The notes under the pieces are model-generated. The model did no database searches and was not told the origin of the DNA. It saw only the letters and a program-made list of their open reading frames with translations. Of a stretch of 64,000 nucleotides of DNA, positions 55,101 to 64,000 are shown in pieces. Numbering within the stretch: position 1 is the first letter of the stretch; each line of letters opens with the position of its first letter. This DNA comes from Microstegium vimineum (Eukaryota > Streptophyta > Magnoliopsida > Poales > Poaceae), in the NCBI GenBank assembly GCA_022036555.1, contig CM039139.1, forward strand, positions 10,676,262-10,740,261, read 5' to 3'. The position numbers and the translations under genes are program-made.

Positions 55101-56477
55101 CATCAGCTATCTAATAAAATAATTCACAATTAGTAGCTGCCACGTCTCTGTAGGGGAAAAATATTTTTTATGATTCATTACCTGAGACTCCATGTCCTGT
55201 CTGATCCGTTGATAGCGGTAAGTTAACAAGCGAGCATCTTCAAGAGGAGCACTCATTATCATTTCTCGGAGAGGCTCAAAAACCTGTAAAATTGTCAATA
55301 TAGACAATAAGCTAAAGTTAACATCAAAGATATATCAACTTAGATGATCTAGGCTACTTCAAGGATTAAAGAGCATTCACACTTTCACAGCCCTGAAAAT
55401 TCTATTAACAAGTGAAACTTTGTCATCACCTGCTCTCCAAGAATTTTAAGAAGATCCTCCCGCTCTTTCTCTATTTGTTTATGAGATTTACCAAACTCCT
55501 CAGATGCCCTTGCAAGAGCAAAACCAAAATGTTGATTGTCGCTTCCATATTTACAACAATCCTCGGCTAGTTTTTTCACTACAGAAACATCATATCACAA
55601 TTACAAAATATCCCAGGATACAACAGAAGCACATAGAGATATAGCAGAAAAACTAACACCAAAACTCACCTATCTCCATCTGTTTGGTGCTAACCGCAAT
55701 GAAACCTTCTACCCTTGTACGATATTTCGCTGGAAATGCTACAGAAGAAGAGTTTTTGCAGAGAACCTTTAAACAATCAGCTAGGCTAGTATTTGTTGTG
55801 AGGCATGTCATAAGCTGAAGTTAACTAATACCTTAGCTGCTCTTGTAGTACTGTAAAGCCTTTGGAGATTCTGGTGGCACTCAAGCTCGGCTTCATCAAC
55901 AAGAGAAGGATCTTGATTATATCGCGTACTGAACTGCTTGAGAACCGCCTGCATCATGACACATAATAACTCTCTGAAGGAGGCCACATATACATGGAAG
56001 GAAGGGAATGGTTCACAGCCTACGCGGACCAATGAAGTAAGCCTGAGGTACAGAACAAATCAGCAGCCACAGGCCAACGGTAAGAACTGGGCAGTGCTCA
56101 ACCAGAAGCAGGCTGGTAATACGCTGCCTTAAAGGGCACACGAATTCAGTTGCTTCCAGTTCCAATTGCTCCTGCTCTGTGCTTTCCTAACCTAATAGGC
56201 CAATACACAACATCTGGAAGTTCGAAATCCAAAAACAAAACTAGTTTTGCAGAAGTAACCAACTGCGTGAGCAAGCACACCGACAGGAGCACGATACACA
56301 CGTTCTTCCCAGGGTCTGCTCCAATCCCGCGCCGCCCTCGCCGCGCATCCGGCCACGCCCGCTTGATCGTCGCGAAGCAGAATTGCTCGAATTCAGAGGG
56401 GAACCAGGAACCCGTACCTGCTGCTGCTTGGCGACGTGCTCCCGGAGCTTGCTGGCCTGCTTCTTCAGCGCCTCCAT
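52131..56477 (-). CDS. SH3P1: SH3 domain-containing protein of the SH3P1 type (BAR + SH3), with an exon 3 frameshift
   Basis: Exons, read downwards: 56477-56418, 55948-55832, 55738-55670, 55578-55430, 55283-55182, 55110-54910, 53643-53581, 53467-53294, 52626-52552 and 52259-52131, about 379 residues. The N-terminal 250 residues form a helical BAR-type domain (MEALKKQASKLREHVAKQQQ, CHQNLQRLYSTTRAAK, SAPLEDARLLTYRYQRIRQD, EDQQQQVTYERLLAMV). A low-complexity linker follows, then an SH3 domain from about 313 (IHPFDAQADGELSLTVGEY, WSEGECKGKAGWFPSAYVEK). Plant SH3P proteins bind membranes and act in clathrin-linked trafficking, cell-plate formation and autophagy. Wording of the SH3 region is closest to Arabidopsis SH3P1. 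Exon 3 is 69 bases where 70 would keep the frame, giving a stop ten codons in. This is either a sequencing error or a disabling deletion. Confidence 0.85.
52809..52982. repeat. 87-bp tandem duplication in an SH3P1 intron
   Basis: ATTCATTTAAAAATTTAAAT starts at 52809 and again at 52896. The two copies share TTGGGT-CTGGGGTCAGAAATA and CATAATTTCAGGCTAG with a few differences. It lies between exons 8 and 9. No function is evident. Confidence 0.75.
53951..54556. mobile_element. MITE with GGGCCxTGTTTGGTA ends (outer)
   Basis: The left end is GGGCCCTGTTTGGTA and the right end TACCAAACAGGCCC, inverted copies of each other with one extra C on the left. It is flanked by TA on both sides. The end sequence is common among grass Tourist-like and hAT-like MITEs; the family is left open. 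It lies in the intron between exons 6 and 7 of the SH3 gene and contains another MITE. Confidence 0.65.
54090..54501. mobile_element. Tourist-like MITE nested in the outer MITE
   Basis: It starts GAGCATCTCCAAGAGTTT and ends AAACTCTTCGAGATGCTC, inverted with one mismatch, and is flanked by the duplication TTA (54087-54089 and 54502-54504). These are the marks of PIF/Harbinger (Tourist) MITEs. It is 412 bp long and has no coding capacity. Confidence 0.8.
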
Positions 56478-58256
56478 CCGCGCTGATCGGTCACGGAGGA
56501 TTGGATTGGGGGAAGCGACAGCGGTGCGAGCTGAGGAATACCCCCAGGAACAAAAAAAAGGGCAGGGTTACCACTCTCGCTCAGACGCCCAGGACGGCGG
56601 CCGCGAACCAGCGGGAAGCGGCTAGAAAAGAAACGGCTGCTGCGGGGGACGGCGGCCGAGACTGTACCAAGTAGGCGCCAGCCAACTGCTCACGGAATCG
56701 GTGCTCCGATAGTGCGGAGACGGGGCAACAGTGTCAGGAAGCACGGTTCGTCCGATCCCGCGCGGCCACTCCGCGCGTTTTGTTCCGGTGCGAGAGGCCG
56801 AGAGCGGCGGTGGTGTAGTGGCGTGTGGTGGGGTGGGTGAGGTGAGGGAGAGGGCGGGCGGGCGGGCGGGGCCTGCCTCTCGCCTGCTTCGCTGTAGCGG
56901 TTGCTGCCGTTGTCGCGCGCGGCGCGCCTGGCAAAGGGTAAAAAGGCGAAAAAGGTGAAAAGTTCGGGGAAAGTGCACGCGGTCGCGGAAGCGGCGACGC
57001 CGTGGCCACGGCGTTGGATTTGGCCTCAATGCAAGGCGAATCGCGGTTGAAAAAGGTAGGGAGGATACGGGATGAACGGTGGTATCAGCCTATCAGGGAG
57101 AGGAGATGTCGCGTTACTCGGCAGCGCCGCGAGCGTAGGAGCGATCTGACGGGGAGCGTAGGAACGATTTTTTTTTTTTTTTTGAAATTGCGTAGGAACG
57201 AATTAGCCGAAAGTGGCGGTTGCGGAGGCGTGGAGTTGGTTTGGTGGCGTCCCCCGTTCCGTCCCGATAGACTATGACCGGAGACAAACGGCACGGAGGC
57301 TGCACCAAAAGCACCGCCCATTCTTGCCGGCCCTGCCACTGTGCCGTCGGATCGGGGAGTCGCAAGCCTTCTATTCTATCACAGTCCTGCGTTAAACTCC
57401 AGCCGCGTCTTCAATTCTTTATCACCGGAGATAAAATGCGTGGGGTGGTTTTCTTCTTCTTACCCCGGTCGCTTTCGCTTGGGACCTGCAGGGTAAGGCT
57501 ACTCCGTCATCTCATCTGTTCTCTAAAATATTGGGACGTTCATATCGTCTGAAGCGAATGCTTTGTGATGCAAGCATCACTTACTGGACTTGAAAAGTTG
57601 CAATTCTGCAATGGGTAGTCCACTGAATCACTTGGCTTGTTCCTTTCCATGAAATGAACAACAGGTCATTATAGTGATAACAGCTTCAGCAAAGCGACGA
57701 GCATGTTTCTTTTTGAAGGTCGCGACGAGCATGTATACAGAAACTGAATTGCCGAGACTTAAACTACACAACACAATCCAGCTAATCGCCTGCAAGCAAA
57801 CCATCAACAGATCCACCGAGCCTTCGCCCTCAGTGAGCTGGTCAAGATGCATTGCATCCCTGTAAGCAGTAAGATGGATGCATCCACAAGCCAACAGTCA
57901 CAAACAATTTCCTAAAAAAAAGGAGTCACAAAGTAGCAGGGCATGAAGGCACCGGCTGATAATTGGGCAGAAATCGCTCCTCGGCAGGCTACTGAAAACT
58001 GACAACGAATTCAAGTCCAAATAAATAAAATATAAGCAATAAACCAGTGTCATGATATCCAGATTGTTCATTGTTGATACGGTGACCAGTCACAACCCAC
58101 CACTGACTACATCAGCAGATGACGCAGCAGACAACTTAACAAACAATGTTACCGGTTATATATGATGTCAAACACTTCAGCAGTTTTCATTATCCTGAGA
58201 ATTCACAACACCTTTCTTCCAGAACAGGAGCACGGACACGAGGAGGTCATGAACGA
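56478..58256. other. intergenic region between the SH3 gene and the PHD gene
   Basis: 56478-57010 is GC-rich with several short overlapping frames and is probably the promoter and 5' UTR of the SH3P1-like gene. 57160-57185 holds a T-run, and 57200-57550 is mixed sequence without motifs. From about 57560 the DNA is AT-richer and probably contains the 3' UTR of the PHD gene. I see no further gene. Confidence 0.5.
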
Positions 58257-60123
58257 TCAATCATCCAGCCAGCCACCGTAGCCTGGCTGCTGCTGACATG
58301 GGAATGAAGGCCGAGATGCAGAGGACTCCACCTCCATAGGAGCAGAGCTGGTACTCGCGTTAGGCTCAGGTGCTTCGGTTTCTTCTGGAAGTTTCTCATT
58401 TAGATCAAACTTGGGCCTTTCTGAAAATTTCAGATGATCCCGTGTTGCACTGTTGAGATCTCGCACCATCTCATGCTTCCTGGAAATGATTAAACATTTT
58501 TGCAGAAATCACTGGTTCTGAAACACATGTCGGGGATTGGAAACGGATCCTGACATGAAAGGGTGGAAGGTTAAAAACTTTACCTACAATAGAAAAACCA
58601 TCGTTTTAGGCCTTTTGGCTCCTCAATCTTGAATATTCGTCGGACTTCACCGTCAGCAACATTGGAGATATCCCTGTGAAACAAGTACCAACGGTCAATG
58701 AAAACAAATTCATTTAAATCAACATGTCCATACCATATCACCGGTATCTAATAAGTACACAAGTTATACGGTACCTTGGCAAGCACTTCCGGTGGTATGC
58801 CACGGGACAACGCCTGCATTGTACCAAGTATGTATCCCTCTCATTTTTTGTCTGTATTGTTTCTTTCTTATTCTTGCATGAATGACATTCATGCAAAGGG
58901 CACTCGAAGTCCCGGTGGTTTTTACTAGGATCGTACTTCAAAAGACAATCAGGATGGTAAAAGCGCACGCAATACTTCTTCTGACATTTAAGGACCTGAT
59001 AAAGGTAAACAAAAATTTAGCAAAATGAAGGAAAATGACCAGTCTTGATTAGCATGTGCATATGCATATGCAAAACGTTGTTAAGTATTCAGAGAAGAAA
59101 TGAAATAAGGTATTGTTCCCTCTTTCATTCTATCTACTCCCAATAATTTCAGCTCTTGTAGATAAAATAATCCTTTGTAACATCCTATGTTCAAAATTTG
59201 CTTATGGCCCAACTCCTTACATGGAACGAGCTCGTATATGTTCCATATGAGGATCTGGACTGTAAGCAAATATTGGACGTAAGTAGTGTTGCATCATCGG
59301 TATTTTTCCCTTATATCCTCAGTTACATACAAAACTCATAGTGAATATTAAGAAAAATATCCCATCATGAATAGAAGTGGAAACATCTCATATGAAATAC
59401 TAGTCTTTTTTTTCTTGGTAGGCATACCTGTGGCGAACCTGAAGGCTTCTCAAAGGATCCTAAGTTTCCACAAACAAAACATTGGTGCCGCTTGTACTCA
59501 CAATTCTTGCATATAAAACTAGACGATTTCGGTATCTACATCATTGAGACATATGGAAATTAAAAAGGCTATGTTGACATAATAAAATAAGAATAGGACC
59601 AAATCATTAGGCAAAGGATTAGCACCCATTGGTCATCCTTCAGTTGAAGACTTTCACATTTAGAATCTGTACCAGAGCAACTGTTTGGATGGAACAACCT
59701 TCCACATTCACCATCACAACTACAATAAATCAAATTAGTCATGGATATACTAATCATTGAATAGCTGAGGTGATTAGTGCTTACTCCAATATCAATAACC
59801 TTGGTGTCAATACAATCTAGTTGAAAAATGAGGTGATAACTAAATTGATATACACAGTGATAAGTTTTGGACTAGATGGCAAGTCAATATATTTCTGCTT
59901 GAACTATGATAATTTTTATAACAATTCTGAGCACCTTATCAAATACAACTATAAATATTACACAATCCACCAATTTGGCGACTGGCCATCCATATAGCAA
60001 AGGTGTTGAAGGTGGAACATAAAAAATGCAACCACATGGCTATACACCTAGAAGAAAAATAGAACAATATACCTACCATACCAAGGAACCACCGTCATCA
60101 CAAATTGCACAAAGATAATCGTC
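58257..60123 (-). CDS. PHD zinc-finger protein, EDM2/NSD-like (C-terminal part)
   Basis: Six exons, read downwards: 60123-60077, 59719-59626, 59535-59428, 58995-58775, 58673-58584 and 58479-58257, phases consistent, 260 codons plus stop. The protein has consecutive zinc modules: DDYLCAICDDGG with CCDGECGRLFHPNSC; CKNCEYKRHQCFVCGNLG; YCVRFYHPDC with CPLHECHSCKNK; and CRRCPVAYHRKCLPR followed by WFFYCRKHEM. This arrangement, two PHD-like fingers plus a C5HCH-type finger, resembles plant EDM2 and animal NSD proteins, which read histone marks. After the fingers the protein has only a short acidic tail (FDLNEKLPEETEAPEP), so it is shorter than EDM2, which continues into another domain. The 5' exons were not found with certainty; a possible one lies at 62531-62604. 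No break is seen in the part mapped. Confidence 0.75.
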
Positions 60124-62935
60124 CTGAACAAGCAAACAACCCAAGTTATATAACTTAAAACTCAACAACAGTCTAAAACTATTAAAAATTTGTTGCTTGA
60201 ACAATCAGACAAATGAATCTTGAAGGGAGGTGGATTATCAATTTATTTACGAGACACACCCAAATACTCAAATTGTGTCATAGAATTTTCATCATTAGAG
60301 TCCAGGTAGACGAGAATAGTTTGGTGCAAGAAAATGCATATAATCTTAACAAAGGTTCAATAACTCAAACAAGAAAAACTAAGTTTGGGTTCACTTTATA
60401 AGGAAGTCGTTACCATGGATCTTTATGAAATCATCATATAATCCTTGTAGAATGACAAAATAAGAGGTGTTTGTTAGAATATAATCTTTAAATATTTCGA
60501 CGTTATGCAAGCCATACTTTTTCTTAACTTGTCACACTTTCTTTGACTCATAAAACACAAGACAAAGGCTCGTCTTTTTATTAGCTTTACCACATAATTG
60601 TGAGCAAGATCCTTTACCACAAAAATGGAAAAGATACTTCTTTGAACTTTGTTCATGAATCACTATGAAGTGTAACAAGACATAACAAGTTATACAAAGA
60701 ACAATTCTGATATATTATAAAAGTCTTACAAAGTTTTATACCGAACTATGACAAGATTTAACTTGCAATAGGATGAAATCTACATAGTTTTTCTCAATCT
60801 TTATCTTTGTAAACATTTTTAGTTGGTCTAAAGAGACGTCTATTTGGATTGTTGTTCATTCTTATATTGATATGCAACAATGTTTTCCTCTAGCATACAT
60901 CTTCGACTGTTTGTGTTATTACTTTTACTAATGTCGTTGTACATTTTATATCTTATTTGTCAGTGAATCTTATTGACTTTCATTTCGTGCTTACTAAAAC
61001 TTGCATGGGACATTTTTTACATGAAAATACCATGTGGGAGTTCCCCATGGTCGATGAGATTTTATAAAAACAATGCATGGAAGATTGTTATGCTCAATTC
61101 ATTTTAGTCCCATGTTCTCTCAATACTGATGTTCATTTTGCACCTACATTATGAATTATACACTCTAACCATGACATTTTCCACTAGTGTTGTTCCCAAG
61201 TTGTCTTGTGGATTTGCAAGAAAACAAGACTTGGATCATCAAGGAACACAATCTTGAGAAAGAAGGAACCCAAGAGTGGCTAAAATTGTCTTGTGTCAAT
61301 TGGTTGATGCCTATGTTGGGTGATTATCATACCTCCTAATTAGAGTAAATCAATCTAGAGTGTGGGTCTTATATATCTCTTGGGCATTCTTGAAGATATG
61401 TTACATCAAGAGCCACATGTAAGATTCATAGAAATCTTCTATAGGACTCCTAACTGACCTACAATGAGTTGGAGAAGATTAGGCATGCATCACATTATAA
61501 CGAAGGAAGGCCATCTAGGTTGATCACCCTGGCTGATATTATATGATCTCGTGTTGAGATTTTAACCCTATTATACTAAGTTTTAAGAAAGGGATTCCTT
61601 ACCATTGTCAACAATATGGGATAAATTCATCATCAATAAAATCACACATTGGGAGTTGAGAGCCACCAAATAGGCAAACCTACTTTGAGATTGTTGTGAA
61701 TCTACAGATTTCCTTGTGTTTAGTTTGTGTTAAAACCTAGTTGACATAATCATTTTGTGAGGTTGAATCATGTTGGTGTTCTAAAGTAAGATACTTCATT
61801 GTCAAAGGTATATACAAGGTTGACATGCTCAAAGATACAAATCTATTATGAGCATGCTTCTTTGCTATGCGATCTCTTCAGGATCCAATATTCTCGTATG
61901 TATTGTTTATATATTCTAGTTATGTTATTCTTAGTCTAATGTTATATTAGAATATCCAATGTGATGCGCAATTGCTATATGTGGTAGATGTCATTACTCA
62001 GTGATGATATACTCGTACCCTTTGAAGCATCAACATGGGCCTACTGTGTAGGGAGACCAGTAGTGAAGGGATTGAATGTTTACAATGGTTCAAATATCAT
62101 TTTGCTTTATGTAAATTTCTCTATATCTAAAATTACAAATAGAGGATTTAAAGTTAAGGATTCTTTATTGGTTATGTCTTCTTTATTATTTCTTTCATGA
62201 TATATTTACTTACTTGTTGTATATTACTCTTGTTCTGTTATTTTGAAATCCTAATGTTGTGCATCCTATCTCTTACCAAAGTTTCATTAGATGAATAGAT
62301 TAGTATAGCAACTATTTATACCATGTTTCCTTGTGGATACGATAACCTTGGAATACTTTAGATGAAAGATACTGTGATGATTTATACTATTTCAATTTAC
62401 TGCTTGTATTGCATAGAACATGGCAACAGAACAAAAAGGCTTTCTTGTTGTATGTATACAACTAATATCTATTTACATATTAATAATAGAAAAAATGCAA
62501 GAATTACTAAGAAAGGATATAAAATTGTACCACAATACCCATCTTCATCTTCATAGTATCATCTTCTGCACCTAAATTAGGATCCTTCCTCATGGGCGTT
62601 CCAACTATTAAAAATTCAACAATGAAAAAATGGATAAATGGTAGGACTATGTGTAGAAACTTTTTATCACAAAAATATTATCAATTTTCATATATAAACC
62701 ATGAATTCTAGAGTTCAAACAATTGAAATATATAATCGAATATCAATTGATATTGATATGCAAAGTAAATCCATTTGAAGCCAATATGATATGAGCCACC
62801 AAGATTCAAAAGGCTTACTTGTTATGAATATAATATCTTCTATGTAGAAGGATGCAAAAGACCAAGGTTTAAATAAAACCAAGGTGTCTGAGTTGGCAAA
62901 TTAAGTAAAGCAACTAAAGGAAGCCAACTTGACAC
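60124..62935. other. AT-rich region, no firm gene
   Basis: This stretch is AT-rich and lacks recognisable coding or clean repeat ends. It probably belongs to a long intron of the PHD gene and inserted repeats. One candidate exon is noted separately. The frame at 61988-62200 on the plus strand has no family motif. Confidence 0.4.
62531..62604 (-). other. candidate upstream exon of the PHD gene
   Basis: Read on the minus strand, AATAG precedes a 74-base segment encoding GTPMRKDPNLGAEDDTMK and then KMKMGIV, followed by GTACAA. It would end in phase 0, as needed to join the exon starting at 60123. The protein sequence has no domain of its own, so this rests on splice sites and phase alone. Confidence 0.3.
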
Positions 62936-64000
62936 CCAGTTAGCTAGTTCTCTATCACTAGATGACACAATTACTGATAACTGGTCTAGTGCCTGAATAT
63001 GTAGAAGATGTGGTTGCAATCTTGCAATATGCTGGTGATACAATCTTATGTATCCAAGACAACAAAGAACAAGCCACTAATTTGGAATTTTTACTCTATT
63101 TATATGAATCAATTTATGGTCTAGAAATCAACTTCAATAAAAAATGAAGCAGTTACGGTTAGCCAGGATATGGTTAAGCTAGTGGAATATGTTTAAACTT
63201 TTAATTGTGGTAATGGTAAGTAGCCTATAAAATATCTTAGAGTCCATGTTGCAAGATCTAGACTTTATATTTCTGACTAGTTACCTCTAAATGAAAAAAT
63301 CTTGAAAAAATTGATGGGTGTAGCAAGGGAGTTCCCTATCTATTGGAGGGAGGGAGAACTATTATGCTTAACTCATGCCTTAGTAGCATGCCTACTTATG
63401 CTATGTCCATGTGCCTTCTTCCCCAAACTATAAGTGAAAAGATAAAAGTATCACTTAGTGAAATGGAAAATTGTTGCTAAGCCCCAAAAGAAAGGATGCC
63501 TAGAAATGAAGGAGCCGAGAAAAAAATGAATAAAAGTATTTTATGTAAATGGTGGTGGAGACTAGAGCATGAGGATGGGATCTGGCAAGATATTGTCAAA
63601 CATAAATATATGAAGAAAAAATGCGTTACCAAAATAAATAAAAATCTTCTAACTCTCCTATCTGGACTGACCTGATTAAAGGAAACACGTCTATATTAAA
63701 GGTAGAGTGTTGAGATTGGGTAATAGCAATAACACTTATTTTTATCATGATATCTATTGTGGACCTTTATCCCTAAAGGATAGGTTCCCCAACCTGTACA
63801 ATATTTGCTTCGATCAAGATTGTTCAGTATACACTATATGTAATCAAAATTGGAGACTTTGTTTTAAGAGGTGGCTTTCTAAAGATTTACAAACCAGCTC
63901 CTAGAAATGGGAAAAGTCTAGTTTGTTTTTTGTCAAATCAGTATATAATCATATGTTCAGAAATTGTGAAGATAGAGATAACAATCTGTTATGGAAGGCC
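62936..64000 (+). pseudogene. decayed LINE (non-LTR retrotransposon), 3' part of the ORF2-like region
   Basis: Fragments in several frames match the plant L1-type reverse transcriptase: QYAGDTILCIQDNKEQATNL (near 63030, the RT active-site region, with Gly-Asp where an acidic pair is usual), LYESIYGLEINFNK, KYLRVHVARSRL, then the downstream LCKWWWRLEHEDGIWQDIVK (near 63540) and LRLGNSNNTYFYHDIYCG (63710). Stops and frameshifts are numerous. The element is cut by the window edge, so its 3' end is not seen. Confidence 0.75.

Noticed and set aside
61988..62200. 70-residue plus-strand frame
   Set aside because: AT-rich, no motif, no splice or promoter context.

Overview
This window is nuclear DNA from a grass. 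The clues are spliced genes with GT-AG introns, very GC-rich 5' coding exons (fructose-bisphosphatase, small heat-shock proteins), grass-type MITEs and large nested LTR retrotransposons. I infer a panicoid grass such as Sorghum, Miscanthus, Saccharum or a relative; the species cannot be fixed by eye. From memory, rice chromosome 3 also has the chloroplast FBPase gene beside a cluster of class I small HSP genes, so the left end looks like a conserved grass gene block (to be checked by alignment).

Layout: (1) 1-2.6 kb, no recognised gene. (2) 2.9-4.6 kb (+), chloroplast fructose-1,6-bisphosphatase, 4 exons. (3) 5.4-6.9 kb, two class I cytosolic small HSP genes head to head, sharing a 564-bp promoter with a heat-shock element. 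(4) 7351-41602, a 34-kb nest of retroelements. The outer one is a Sirevirus-like Ty1/copia element (two LTRs of about 1.63 kb, 5-bp target duplication GCATT). Its reverse transcriptase is split by an inverted Ty3/gypsy element of the Tat type (13679-34072, duplication AAGCT). That element carries an antisense gene with introns, which is itself split by a 3.7-kb solo-LTR-like insertion (19155-22852, duplication ACGGG). (5) 41.9-47.5 kb (-), a FEI1/FEI2-type LRR receptor kinase, 13 exons, apparently intact. (6) 49.2-49.6 kb, a CACTA MITE. (7) 52.1-56.5 kb (-), a BAR+SH3 protein of the SH3P1 type, 10 exons, with one apparent 1-nt frameshift in exon 3 and a MITE-within-MITE in an intron. (8) 58.3-60.1 kb (-), the C-terminal part of an EDM2/NSD-like PHD zinc-finger protein. 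(9) 60.1-64 kb, AT-rich DNA and a decayed LINE running off the right end.

The host genes are unrelated in function: Calvin-cycle carbon flow, heat protection, wall signalling, membrane trafficking and chromatin reading. The only shared regulation visible is the bidirectional small-HSP promoter. The order of nesting gives the order of insertion: copia first, then Tat gypsy, then the solo-LTR element.

The most unusual content is in the Tat element. Its antisense gene has a TATA-like box and five plausible GT-AG introns on the strand opposite gag-pol, where splicing of the genomic RNA could not remove them. Its LTRs carry 54-bp arrays (10 versus 9 units) containing perfect 20-bp palindromes, and its interior carries families of hairpin repeats.
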